43,660 nucleotides of DNA from Acanthaster planci (lineage: Eukaryota > Echinodermata > Asteroidea > Valvatida > Acanthasteridae), in NCBI RefSeq assembly GCF_001949145.1, contig NW_019091392.1, positions 1,833,610-1,877,269 on the forward strand, in the 5' to 3' direction. The translations under genes and the position numbers were made by a program. This document shows, one piece after another, positions 1-11,340 of the stretch; the first letter of the stretch is position 1, and the number at the start of each line of letters is the position of its first letter. A model generated the notes under the pieces. It made no database searches and had not been told where the DNA came from. It worked only from the letters and a program-made list of their open reading frames with translations.

Positions 1-253
1 TTTCTTAACACACAGAGGAAAGGTGAATAAAAGGGTCCAAGAAAAACTTATCGCCATTTATTGAACTGAATAAGAATTCTTGACGCTATATTTTAGATTC
101 TGTGCTAGTTTAAGGGAAACGTCTGCTAAATAAAACATCATTTGCGAAAGACCTGGGCTGTTGTACTGAGAAATTACGTAGTCTGATGTATAACCAGAGT
201 GGTGATTCATTTGACAAAGTCTTCACTCCTTGTATGAAGAAATTCTAGCTTAC

Positions 254-397
254 TGCCAAGGGTGTGATCAAAACTGGGTCCAGTTGAAGATGAATATGTT
301 TGTCCCCGCTCCAAAGCCAAATTAACGTCATCATCAGTAGACTGTGTCCATCCACAATAGCCTTGCTCGAAGTTGCAACTGAAGCTAAGATCGGTAT
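254..397 (-). CDS. MAM-L exon 8, MAM3 first third
   Basis: 144 bases, phase 1 both ends. The in-phase acceptor is the AAAG at 400-398, preceded by a T-rich tract; the nearer TTAG would break the frame. It encodes FSCNFEQGYCGWTQ and TGPSFDHTLG, a third MAM start. The rest of the gene is outside the window; bases 1-253 are intron. Confidence 0.8.
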
Positions 398-3300
398 CTT
401 TCGTAAATAAAACAAACGCCAGCACCATTAGAGGTATTAGTGTGATCTTTGAGGTCACCTAACTCACCAGTACTGGACTTAGTTGTTTCAATTGATCGAG
501 TCAAAAGTCTAGGAGACACCATAATTTGAAGCTGTTGCCAATATAGGTGGTCCTGTGCCACAATTTCTATGTAATTTTCAATTTACGAATACCCAAAGCA
601 GGTTGAGGATTATTGAGATTGGTTCAAAGACGGTAAAAGACGTACATGTACATGGTTTCAGCGCAGATAAAAAACAGAAGTGAGACGTTTTTATAAAACT
701 ACTTATCCTAAAAGATATGACCCGTCTGAATGCCCTTACTTTTCATCTGTTGTCAACTGGTCAACATCTGGACATTAATCCTTGTGTTCTGAATGCTACA
801 ATTTTGTCATGCATGCTAGACTCCTACGATCTACCGTTCAAAGTCTTCAAAATCACGGTTTTTCTTTAAAGATCCGGAGAAAATTAAATGTACCTGACAT
901 GCAAAGCTCTGGAGATATTGTGACATCGTCGATTGCAATATCAGTCAGTTTGGTGCTCCCTGCAACAGCCTCCAATGCTACTATGAAATCAGATGTTTGG
1001 TTGGTGGCATCTACCAATGCCTCTATCCATAATCGCTGGCCAGTTTGTTGCCCAGTTACGGAGAACGCTGGAGTTTGAGTACCTAAATTGGTACTCTGAC
1101 CAGCAGGAATCACATACGCATGCAGGGATGCTGCAAAGAAGTCATGTTTTTCACGAGTAACTATCAAAGCCCTCTTGTGCTATCAAGTACATTAGTACAT
1201 TTACAAATAACGGAGTATATTTTCCAAGTTCAATTTCAGATCTCGTATGAACTTCGAAAAAAATCTATCCAATATAAAAATAACTCGAAAATTGTATCTT
1301 GTAAAACGAAACAAAGTTTTGAAAAGTGATACTGGATGGCACTTGTCGGCTTTTGTAAGCTTCCCATGCAGCGTTCGTTTTTTTCACTCAAAGGGAAAGG
1401 AGAGGTGATTTGCGACCAAATATAACAGAGAAAGCACTCTAAAGGCCAATTGCGTATTTTTTAAATGACACTTTGAGGAAATGAGGTCTGGGGTCGGCAA
1501 TAAAAAACATACGCCACAATTTGGGACAGTAACTGTTTTTCTGATGATGCGAAGTGTAAGTATGAAAGGGTATTGAGGATGAGTCCTGACCAGTTTCCAG
1601 GACCATCTGTTTCCTTACCTATATCACGACCATACATGTTGTACCAGAAACTTAAACACCAGGAATCTTGTGTGAGGGAGCCCGAAATAACGGGACTGAG
1701 AAGTACAGCCTTGTCGTTAAGTGATGGATCGTTGCCCTCGATATAATAGAACAAGCCTGTTGCATCTAAAGAGAAAACAAATTTCAAAATAGAATTACAT
1801 TCGATGTCAGAGTCCGATGAAAAAGGACAATAAATCCAACATTACAAAAGACAAAATGGAAACATGTAAACAAATATGTAGTCTATTTAATTCATTATAT
1901 AAAAATGACGCAGTGTTTATAAACTTTCCAACTGTCATGGTGGGTCTATACTTTAAATGCCTAGCGCTTAGTTTGATTTGCACATTCTCAGGATAGTATA
2001 AAGGTGAACACTTGATTTCCAGAGTTTGAATCCTAAAGCTGTGCAAATGTCGGCCTACAACACCTTTATGAAAATGGAAATATTAACAGATAAGTAGGGC
2101 CTACATGGAACGTCAGTCCTTTCTCACAAAAAGATATTTTTTCAACATAGTATCCTCGTAAGTGACACAAATCAGGGATTACTTTTAAAATCTCACACGC
2201 AATAAAAGTCACAATGAAGCACGCGACTCTGATCTATATACACTCCGTTTTGTTTTAATTTGCACTTGACGTCAATGGCCCATTTACCACTAAGATCTTC
2301 CCTTCCCTACTTCTCTACCCATACTTGCACTAATATTGCCTCTGCACTTGGAAACAGCAGCGTAGTCATCAAGGTTAAGAGTCCAGGAGTCGAAATATGG
2401 ATTTTACTTTTTCAAAACGATTGTGCAACTTTTTTCTTCATCATAATGCTAAAAGCGTTTCTAGTATGTTCATGCTTTTAAATCTTTGAATCCAGAGGTA
2501 CGCCTTTCCTAAACCACACGCCAGGGCTTGGCCGAGTCATAACTGAGCTACTTGTATTTCATAGACGATGCTGGGTGCATTTTAGTCATGGAGAGTAGAA
2601 AATAACTTTCAAAAATACATGGAACGTTTTCATTCTTTATGCATCGCATCTTCTCTACCTTGCCAATTCAGGCTCACCGAAGTTGCACGAAATTAATGAT
2701 TACTTTGCAATGGGTACATGCTATCAAATTAAGGTCATTCACATAATTTCTTCAACTCTAGCAGTGCTACTTACAAGACCACATAGCTACAGGCATTAGA
2801 TTAACTAAGGAACTGGAAATTCTGCCTTTAATTCGGAGAATTACACTAAAATTCCCACAAGCAATGAACAGATCGTTCAACTTTGCCATGATTGTTTTCA
2901 TTCAGAATCAAATGCAACATGCACACTTATATATTTTAGGATTAAAACAATTTGGTTCAATTTAAAATTCTCAAATTTAATAACAGCTTACCTCCGGTAG
3001 TATGATCAAATCTTGGTCCCGTGTGATCTGTACGAGTTCTTTCACGTTCCAGCGCCCAGTTATAGTCATCATCAGTTGACTGTATCCAACCACAGGGACC
3101 ATCGTCAAAACTGCAGTTGAAGGACGTGCTTTGCACTATACCAGGAATCAAATGTACCATACTTTTAACATGTCTCCAATATGTGCTACGATCGGTCCAT
3201 TATCAAAGTTACGTCTTATAGCATTTTTAGTGTTGATTACACCTCACATGCGTCAATTTTAAGCGGGAATGCTACAGTGACATGCCTTGTACTGACTAAA

Positions 3301-6300
3301 GAATGAAAGCAGATAATTAAGATGTTTCTTTTTTTTTGCGTTGGGGAGGTGTTAATTATATGACCGGTTTTTGCCCTACCAACGTAGATATTGATAAACA
3401 CTCTATGCTCAGTGCTTGTGCACAGTGCTAGTGCACGTGCAGTGGTAAGCAGGAGGTCGTGGGTTTGCGTCCCATCCGAGTAAGCTTGTGAATTTTTTTG
3501 CAAGGTCTCGGACAAGCATTGAGCTTACGGTGTTTATCAATACATACGTTGGGTAAGGGCAAAACCCGTGAAAGGGATAATTAAGATTCACAATGGCTTA
3601 GACGTAAAGAGCTCCAAGAATTCATTAATAGGGTCAGAAATGAAATACCCTCCAAAATGGAATTCCACTCACTTGGGCAGTCAGTCAACCAAAGTTCAAC
3701 GTCATCAATCGCAATATCGCTCTTAGCCGAACTGGTAGTTGTCAACTCCACAGCCACTGTGAAATTTGACGTTTGGTTGGAGACGTCGACTTGAGCACGC
3801 AGCCATGCATGCTGGCCGGTCTGTTGACCCGAAATGCTAAACAAGGGTTGTTTGGATGAAACATCGTGGCCATCGTCGGTTGGATATGCATAGACAGACA
3901 GGGATCCTGGAAAGAATAAGTATATCCCAGAATCAGTAAGAAGAGGCATCGACAAACCAGGAAACTTTCAAACTTAAATGGCGCGTCAAATTTCCTAACT
4001 TCCCTCAAATTCATGTACTCAAATCAGTTCCTAAAACATTGTGCATTATGTTGCACCTTTAGAAGTTGTCCTTGTCCCGGTTCATCGAATGAAAAACATG
4101 ACCTCTCATCCAGTGGCAAGGTCAGGCTCTTTTTCAGGAGGTAATTTCCATGGAAGTATAGTTTCTCCCCTGTCTCCCTGTTCCCTCAACAATTTTGTTC
4201 CTCGCGACAACATTTGTTATTGTTCGCACAACAAAACTGGTTGTTCATTTCAATAAAATACGTGTCCCTTCGCCGACAGTATATTTTTCCACCATGTCCT
4301 CTTAAGACCACCACGCACGTGGTATGTGGAGCTTGGAAGAAATATATTGGGTTCACTACCTCAGACCATGCTCAGACAAAGCCACTCACCTGTATCTGTT
4401 CCAAACATATTGTACCAGAACACGAAGCAGTACACCTGGTCCATAATGTAGGCCACTTCTGGACTCAGTAAAACTGCGTCGGGGCCATTTTGTCTGTCGT
4501 TAGCCTCTCGGTGTAAGTAGGTTCCTGATGTGTCTGCAAATTTCAAGCAAGGTGCAAAGGTTAAATCTGCTCGTTCCCACCTTCCACAGAGGAAATCCAT
4601 TACACTGAGTAAAATGTGTTGTTACGAGGAATGGCCGCGTCCAGGCTACAAACTTAAAACCTATCTTAGGGCAAAAAGGAAAAATGAAGAGCACGTGCAA
4701 AGGACACTTATAAGACATATTTACAAGGACCGCATTACAATGTCTATGTTCCTTATCCAAAGAGTAAAATGCATGCGCTGCATTTAAAAAAAGTACAGTT
4801 TTTACTCTCCGTTTTAAGTATAGAATACATTTCGATTGTTCAAATTCCAATTCTGCATGTTTCTATTGCCCTTAGGAGAAAAAAGTAGACGGGGATTAAA
4901 AGTAGTCTACCTCGTCCTTGGGAATACCCGTCATCGTGTCAAAACAGGATTGCAGTTTTCCTTTGGAACATAGGGAAACATAATACATTTTGCGAATTGT
5001 TTAATGCAATACATGTAGCCAGAAACTGTTGCAAAAACAATCACTGGGTAAATCCAAGAAAACAGAGCCATCTAACAAACTTACCACCGCTTGTATGATC
5101 GTATCTTGGACCTGTATTGCCTGAAGCTGTTCCCCCAGAGTCGAGAACCAAGTCGTAGCTGTCGATAGTTGATTGTGTCCAGCCGCATAGATTGTTGCCC
5201 TCAAAGGTGCAGTTAAATCCTGTTGGAAAGAATAGGGTGTAATGAATGGGCTATAAAGTTACATACATGTATAGTTACCCCCTTTGGCTTAAAAGGGATG
5301 GGCCATGAAGTTTTAAGTTGACGTTATATGATAGTTTCCTACCGTCTTATATACAATAAGTTGGATTAACCCCTCTTTTATGTCATTAAATCATCAAAAA
5401 TTGGCGCTTTCCGTGTACATTTTTTCAGTCTCCGCCTGGGCTCTTCGCAAAAACTTACCGAATTCGGTCGATGAGGGCAGCAGACAAATCTTTGCAAAAA
5501 TGTGACGTCATTGGACGGGCTCGACTTTCCAGACAAGAATCCATAGCTCCGGCAGGAAAATTGATCGGTCTGCGCAAGAATAATATTCTCTGCTCTGGCG
5601 CATAGTCGGGTACGTAAATCGTACGTGTCAAGTCAATTACATTTGGTCTTGTTTCCTATTCCCTTCTCTTAACACAAGGGAGAGCTATTGGACAACTAAC
5701 TTGACGCGTTGCGTTCATTTTGTTTTGTATCGCGTCAGTTTTGTAGATTCCCAAGCGACTTTTCACACCAGCGTTTGCAGGTTAGATTTCCGGATGGCAC
5801 ACATTCAGATATTTACGAGGACTCAAAATTCCAGTACCAGTACTGACATGTACATGTACATGCACACCCATTACTTACGAGGTAAACTGGAACTACATAT
5901 ATTGCACTGGCGCACGTGGACTATTTTCCGGTGCAAATAATGCCGCACGGTCGTCAAGCACGCGACCCGTTGCGATGCCAAGCAAGTGACTTGCAGTGCA
6001 CGGTGAAAAAAACATATGTCGAAATGGAACACCAAGTTTGACGAAGTAGGCTGGCCTATAACTATGGACAAAAAAATACTTCCACTATACAGCTATCGAA
6101 TAGCCAATGGTAGGACAATTGAGTTTAAAAAAAAAATTTTTTTTAAATAGTGCATGAAAGAATCATGACCAGTTAGTGTTTTGTTGTCATCCTCCGGGTC
6201 GCCGCCATGCCCGTGGCCAACAGCCTCAAGTTGCAAAATCTATTCCTGAATGTATTCTGGTTCGATCCGACAAGGCAATATTTCTTGTGCCTGATCAGCT

Positions 6301-8152
6301 CCTTCAATGTCACTTTTTTGTCAAAATGAATAAGACGAATATGACAACAGATTGCTGTGATCGGAAAAAGCATTAACGCTGGAATTATCGGAGCTTCAGT
6401 CTGACATGATTGAAAATCTTGAAAATGATTGCACCTGCTAACGCTTCTACATAAATACATGTACACTGTCTACGCGTCGTTACGTAACAGTAATCAGTCG
6501 CCAGATAAAGTACATTAGAGAAATGTGGAAGGGCTGCATAGCACCGTAATCAGAATATCGACGAGAATAAAATATCGAATCAGTGCTCTGAAATATGTGA
6601 TTGCCGAGCTTTTGGTAGCTGAGTACCTTCTGATTGCCCTGGAGAAGGTACTCAGTTACGACGTCACGATCCTTGGGAATTTCTTCAGACGACTTTCAGT
6701 ATCCGATGGCTGTTGTTTAGCTTTTGCTCCCAGAAGGGAGTGAAATAGGGTCGTGAAAACTATAATTTTTAACATATTTCCGCGAATTTTGAAACTATTC
6801 AGATGTGTTTTCTTGATATATGTTTGTTTTATGTGCTGATGCATGTTTTACAAGAAATCTTCTCAGCACGGCCCATCCCCTTTAAATGGTCAGGCTCTTG
6901 CAGGGGGCGAGTGTCATTCGGAGAAAACAGAGACAATGAGGGGAACCTTCATCGTGTGTTTGCTGTGGATAAACCCTTGTGCATGCCAAACAATGCATGT
7001 AGCCATTGTTCGGCATGCACAAGGTTTATCCACTACTAACACAGGGCGAGGGTTCCCCTCGTTTTCCATATTATGCAAGATATGCGGCGGAGAGATCCCC
7101 TCCGCCCTTTGTGTTGGTCATTGTTCGATCAGAATCTCAGGACTTCTTTACAGACTTCTAGGGGGATGTGTTAGGTAACAGTAGTCGAGAGTGTATAGGG
7201 TAGGGATTGGACATGGGGGGGTGTTACCCATCGGCCCCCATATCGTGCACAGTATCTCGTTTTCTCCAAAAACATTCAGAACTCGCATCTTGCCATGATC
7301 AGCTAAATAGCCCATTTAAGCTTGTTACAGTTGAGCTGTGAGGACAAATGATCCTGCGTTCGCTTTGGATGCTTTGATATATATTTCAAGAGAAAAAAAT
7401 CAGAGAAGACATGATTTCCTTGGAGGTGTTCTTTAAATGCTGTGAATCCCATGGTTCGTGCCTGACTCTACCAAGATACGCTAAAAAAAATTCAATATAG
7501 TTCAATAAATGACAGTCACCCTGGCGATTAGGGATGGTGGTCCAAACATTTGAAGGCTGCTTCGTTCCTGGCGGAAGGGCATATTGATATCTGATTTTCG
7601 ATTATATAATTTTGGTTTATACAAAAATTTGTTTCAACAAGCATGTTTTATCGAGTACACAATTGACTTCATTCACGTGGCCGGCCATATTGAATTTGAA
7701 AGCGAAGTTAACTCTTCTTTTGGGAATGTTGAGAGTACAAATAAAGCAGTAAAATGAAATTTGATGAGAAATTTGCACCTGTCTACCCTAATGAATCATT
7801 TCTATTTCATGACTGAACACATAGAATTCTACATTGCCAGATTCTGAAAATTATTAAAAGGGTGGCTTGGAACGCATTGAAGTATAAAACAGTCTGGTGC
7901 CATAATCAGCAGTTTGCAAAATATAAAACAGATTTGGGGAACAAGATAAAAAAAATGGCCTCCACTTGAATAGGGTCGAGTGGTTCTGAATGTTCAGTCA
8001 CTAACGCACTAGTTTCATTATGCCCTCTACTATTAGGGTAATCTCCTTACTCGCGCATTTTGTACAATCTTGCAATCCTGAAATGTCTTACCTTGTCCTG
8101 TGACACCTGTTGTTAAGCCAAAAACCAGGAAAACCCAGCCCAAAGAATACAT
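254..8152 (-). CDS. MAM-domain protein gene MAM-L, 5' part (spliced, exons 1-8, runs off left edge)
   Basis: Join of eight exons on the minus strand: 8092-8152, 5085-5219, 4390-4533, 3673-3906, 2992-3135, 1619-1765, 894-1130 and 254-397. All have AG acceptors, GT donors and phase-1 boundaries, giving about 415 residues before the window ends. The product begins with a hydrophobic signal peptide and then has tandem MAM domains, each built from three exons (two Cys in the first, one in the second, one in the third, the usual four-Cys MAM pattern). MAM1 and MAM2 are complete and MAM3 is started. MAM domains are extracellular adhesion or oligomerisation modules of receptors, proteases and cell-surface proteins. 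No transmembrane segment or enzyme domain is visible, so the full protein could be secreted or anchored further downstream. It is the inverted paralogue of the gene at 32431-43055. Domain call certain, overall function unknown. Confidence 0.88.
894..1130 (-). CDS. MAM-L exon 7, MAM2 C-terminal part
   Basis: 237 bases, phase 1 both ends, acceptor TTTGCAG, donor GTACAT (weaker than the others). It contains SVTGQQTGQRLW, ATNQTSDFIVALE and DIAIDDVTISPELC, the closing MAM motif with the fourth Cys. Confidence 0.87.
1619..1765 (-). CDS. MAM-L exon 6, MAM2 middle
   Basis: 147 bases, phase 1 both ends, acceptor CTCTTTAG, donor GTAAGG. It contains KAVLLSPVISG and WCLSFWYNMYGRDI, the MAM central strand with the third Cys. 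Its counterpart in the right-hand gene lies beyond the window. Confidence 0.87.
2992..3135 (-). CDS. MAM-L exon 5, MAM2 first third
   Basis: 144 bases, phase 1 both ends, acceptor GTATAG, donor GTAAGCTG. It begins a new MAM domain with FNCSFDDGPCGW and ends with TGPRFDHTTG. It differs from exon 42912-43055 at about 4 of 48 residues. Confidence 0.88.
3312..3586. mobile_element. tRNA-related SINE in MAM-L intron 4, with target-site duplications
   Basis: An insert of about 253 bases (3323-3575) is flanked by direct repeats GATAATTAAGA (3312-3322 and 3576-3586). The right-hand paralogous intron has a single uninterrupted copy of this site near 42695-42705, so it is the empty site. The core 3415-3490 has a tRNA-like B-box (GGGTTTGCGTCCC). 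The arms at about 3361-3415 and 3525-3572 are inverted copies of each other. A T-run near 3328 would be an A-tail on the minus strand. Confidence 0.8.
3673..3906 (-). CDS. MAM-L exon 4, MAM1 C-terminal part
   Basis: 234 bases, phase 1 both ends, acceptor TTTCCAG, donor GTGAGTGG. It encodes SISGQQTGQHAW, NQTSNFTVAVE (two NxT sequons) and the closing DIAIDDVELWLTDC (fourth Cys), the classic MAM C-terminal motif. It matches 42373-42606 except at 7 of 78 residues, five of them in one short patch. Confidence 0.9.
4390..4533 (-). CDS. MAM-L exon 3, MAM1 middle
   Basis: 144 bases, phase 1 both ends, acceptor TTTGCAG, donor GTGAGTGG. It carries the MAM signatures AVLLSPEV and YCFVFWYNMFG (third Cys). 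It differs from exon 38493-38636 at about 6 of 48 residues. Confidence 0.88.
5085..5219 (-). CDS. MAM-L exon 2, MAM1 first third
   Basis: 135 bases, phase 1 to phase 1, acceptor CCAACAG, donor GTAAGTTTG. It encodes the MAM start with FNCTFEG and NLCGWTQ (first two Cys) and ends with TGPRYDHTSG. It differs from the paralogous exon at 34452-34586 at about 7 of 45 residues. Confidence 0.88.
6615..6659. repeat. Short hairpin, 17-bp stem
   Basis: Arms GTAGCTGAGTACCTTCT (6615-6631) and AGAAGGTACTCAGTTAC (6643-6659) pair with one G-T type mismatch around an 11-base loop. It lies in intron 1 of MAM-L. Confidence 0.7.
6938..7060. repeat. Long imperfect hairpin in MAM-L intron 1
   Basis: The left arm runs from GAGGGGAACC at 6938 through GTGGATAAACCC and TTGTGCATGCC to AACAATG; the right arm mirrors it from CATTGTT to GGTTCCCCTC at 7060. 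The stem is over 50 bases with few mismatches around a loop of about 8 bases. It could be a very short foldback transposon or a precursor-RNA-like hairpin. The reading frames across it are by-products of the palindrome. Confidence 0.8.
8092..8152 (-). CDS. MAM-L exon 1, signal peptide
   Basis: The ATG is at 8152-8150. It encodes MYSLGWVFLVFGLTTGVTGQ plus one base: a short N-region, a hydrophobic core and a small-residue cleavage area. The donor is GTAAGACATTTC. The counterpart at 32431-32491 has the same 61-base length, phase and first intron bases, which supports the start codon. Confidence 0.85.
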
Positions 8153-8236
8153 CCTTCGACTTTTGATGGAGGTGAGGGGACTGGGTAAAAGAAAACGGAC
8201 AAAAATGGGATAATTATTTATGGTTCCAAATTGACT

Positions 8237-8246
8237 GTATATATAC
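8237..8246 (-). promoter_or_regulatory. Possible TATA box of MAM-L
   Basis: The palindromic TATA run GTATATATAC lies about 85 bases upstream of the MAM-L ATG, a plausible spacing for a short 5' UTR. The adjoining flank (ACAGTCAATT then AACCATAA) is shared with the right-hand gene near 32347-32372, but that gene lacks the TATA run. Inference from position only. Confidence 0.4.
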
Positions 8247-10660
8247 TGAAGAGGACTCTCTACGTTTCAGTAATGTAGTGAAAATCTAGTCTTTCACCTT
8301 GAATATTTAGAAATCTGACTGAATACGAAGATTTCACAAGGACAGACTGGACGCTTGGGGCATACGGTACACTTCAACACAAAGAGAGCTGGGATTTTCG
8401 TTTCTTTACCTGCGTTTTTTCATTTCTTGGATTTTTCGATTTCAAAACAAAAACAAAACAGCACAATTTTTATGTCACGCATGCACATACGTAAGGTAAA
8501 GGGCCTGCGAAAGGTCATTATAATCATGCTTAGCATGCAGTCTTTGTAAATGCGTTCCTTGATTGTGTCCCATTTCACCTTATTGAGGTGGTCAGACTTG
8601 AGACAATTCTAACTTTGCATTGAACCCGTCACGTATTCTGCCAGTGTTACGTATTCTGCCATATGATTACAAAATTTTACTGTTACTTCTGTTTGGACTA
8701 TTCTGAACTCTCGCTCTGATGGTCATCGCAAACTCTCTGTAATGCTGCAAGAATATTCTTATTAATTTGAGAAGGAAATAAATTGCAGGGCTGTTTTCTC
8801 GTGCTGAATGTATAGGTACAGTTTTGTAAGCTAACGCTTTGTACTTCGCCACGGCGTACCTGTAATTCGACTTGCTGCCTTTTTCTGGCTAGAGTTAATT
8901 TCGCTATGAAAATGACTCTGAAGAGAGAGCAGGGTTGCATAGTACCCACGTACCTATTTCCCTTTCATCAAAACACTTTTCATTCCCACCTATTCCTACC
9001 TACATGCATTTATCTATACCCGTCCGAGTCGATACTCATTCTAATGTATATTTTAAGTATTTTGTATGTATATTGTATATTTTATGTATATTGCTTACAT
9101 TATTATTAATTTCATGAACAAATCACTGTCGTCAATCCAGTGCATTACCAACCATAATTACACAGCCCTAACAGACCTGAATCCTCTGATTTCAATATGA
9201 TTTTATATATATTCCGGCGGGTCTAGGTTAATGCCATTATTGTGTCTGTATTTTTACTAACCATTGTAACGAAATGAAATACTCTTTCCTAGGGCAATTG
9301 AATTTTTAATTGTCAATTCTTGAATCTTTTTATCAGAAATCTATCGTGAGAATTATTTCCTGGAGTTGATTCTTGCTTATTTGGGGAAATTTCCTCACAT
9401 TTTCTGAATTGCCAAGGAAAGTGATCCTAAAATACATAATTAGGCGTACCAATTGAACATCGTAGGGTCACACCATCCCTCACGTAATAAACCGTGATAC
9501 TTGATTTTTTCTTTTTACTTTTAAAGGGATGTATAATTTTAAATGACCACATTATCCAAGGTGTGTGGATTAACCCCGATGTTGCCGTCGTTTCATTACT
9601 GAGTATAATATTTTGTTAGAGATTTTTTTATAATAACTTGCAATAGCCTGGGTCTAACTAGGACAACGAGATAACGAACAGATAGTTTTCATTATTAGAT
9701 TTTATAATTATGCGAATGTTGTTATATTAATACTATTATGAATATAGCCAAATTAACAGTGTCTTCTTGAATGACATCACGGAAGCAGTACATACACAGT
9801 TAGAAACATGGACTTGACACTTTGTACATAAACCCTACAAGACTGGTCATAGGAATTCCAAGTATCTTAAAGCAAGTACAAATACTTAAATGTTTTCCCT
9901 AATGAATTTAACATTTTAGGCCAATCTCTTATGCATGGCTGATATTCCACTTTAGAGAAAAATTAGTAATGTCCGTATTTGACAACTATTATCCTGTAGG
10001 ACTCTCACTTGTAAGGAAAAGCTTGAAAACATTAAGCCTAACCCCTAAGTATTCTTTCCACCTGGATACATCCGTTTCGGAATCCTTCCTCATTCTCCAT
10101 TGTTTGCCCCACTTTTGCAGACTATAGACCACCAGTCCAACCTTAACTCCATGGGCTGCGTGCGGAGTCCTTCAATATCAAAAAGACTTATTCTCCACTG
10201 GAATCTCTGCTGCCTTTTCCAAAAGATGCAGTTTCACCTGTGCGTAATTTCGTTTTTGTTTAAAAGTACAGTGGAAACCTATTTTGCGTTCTGTGTGTTT
10301 ACTTTCAAGAGTATTGGAAAAGTTAATGACGTCGGTCTTTCATTGTAAGTCAGTGTGTAGGACATCCCTGTTCCCGCAATCATTGGTTTTGATGATTGTG
10401 AATGATGTATGATTGAATAGCTGGTATCTACGCGTATTTCTTGAACCAATGCGTTTAATCAGCTTTTTACAACCTACGAAGCTCACTCTTCTGTAAGAAT
10501 CCAGCCGCCACATTTTTTTTACAAAGTTACGTTGTCAACAAACTGTCTGAAGATTCACTTTCAAACCTGTTTTCCCTGGAAAATCAAATTTTGTATAGCC
10601 TAATCAGAAAGCGCTTACTACAGAAATTGGAATTAACAAAAGTGAAACGAGATTACGTAC
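8247..10660. other. Intergenic, no gene seen
   Basis: AT-rich sequence upstream of MAM-L. Only short open frames with no recognisable domain or consistent splice pattern. Simple TATGTAT-type stretch near 9040-9110. Nothing else supported. Confidence 0.5.
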
Positions 10661-10734
10661 GCCTTATTTAACTACAGGTTGTGGCCTTACGCGACGTATA
10701 TAGATATATTTTATAAAGTCTGACTCAGACCGGC

Positions 10735-10880
10735 AAGGCAACCGCAGCAAGCTCAGTGGTCGAGTGGTTAATGCGTCTGCAGCAGTAAGCAGGAGATCGA
10801 GGGTTCGGTCGTGGGTAAGCTTGTGAAGTTTTTTCACAGGCTCTCGGACAAGCACCGAGAGAAGATAGGACCTGCTACCA
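10735..10880 (+). mobile_element. tRNA-derived SINE copy
   Basis: The segment has an A-box-like AGCTCAGTGGTCGAGTGG, then AGTAAGCAGGAGATCGAGGGTTC resembling a B box, then GTAAGCTTGTGAAG and CTCTCGGACAAGCACCGAG. The same last two words occur in the 3323-3575 SINE, so both belong to one family. Serine/leucine-tRNA-like ancestry is likely. Ends not defined. Not a functional tRNA gene: the fold is not complete. Confidence 0.65.
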
Positions 10881-10916
10881 GGAAAACTACACAAATTTGT
10901 ATTAGTTTGCTACTCT

Positions 10917-11340
10917 TACAACTCTACATGACAAACAGTACCTCCTAAATGATGAAAGTGTGCTATATTCCAGCTCAGATGTGCAGTGTCATCATCGTCA
11001 TCAACATGTGGCTCCAGCAGGGATTTCAAGCTTGTGGAAATTGCATCTCGTAGAACGATATACACATGCCCTTAGATTTTACAGGTCTGGTTACTAGCAG
11101 CACTGATAAATGATCGCTGGTGTGCTTTCATCTGAAAAGACTCAAGTTACCCAAAAGCGACGCCCAACGAAACACGTTGCATAATATTCTATTGCAGATT
11201 ATCAAGAACACAATCGGTCCTTTTTTCCCCCTGACCAGCAACTTCTTTATGGATCAAGGCACCAACGCCTGCATTTACACTAAGAGACAGGGACATGATG
11301 CCCCGCGTGCATGCCAGAGCATTGAAGAACTTGGACACAG
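10917..11340 (-). repeat. Left copy of inverted-duplication block outside the MAM exons
   Basis: Read on the minus strand this block aligns with plus-strand 30785-31175. Shared words in order include AAATGCAGG, TGATAATC, ATAGAATAT, TCTTTTCAGA, ACCTGTAAAATCTAAGGG, ATGTGTAT, TTTCCACA, GCTTGAAA, CTGGAGCCA, GAGCTGG and AGGTACTG. It may contain an old exon: after a splice-like TTTCCACAAG a frame reads LKSLLEPHVDDDDDTAHLSW, but the right copy has a stop in that frame. Probably a non-functional relic of the duplicated segment. Confidence 0.65.

Noticed and set aside
3409-3591. Frames reading GWDANPRPPAYH in the SINE
   Set aside because: This is the usual spurious translation of the antisense of a tRNA-derived SINE, not a gene.
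6843-7178. 111-codon plus-strand frame
   Set aside because: It runs through the 6938-7060 hairpin; the frame is a product of the inverted repeat.
10740-10815. tRNA gene
   Set aside because: A- and B-box-like words are present but the sequence does not close into a cloverleaf and continues into SINE body sequence.
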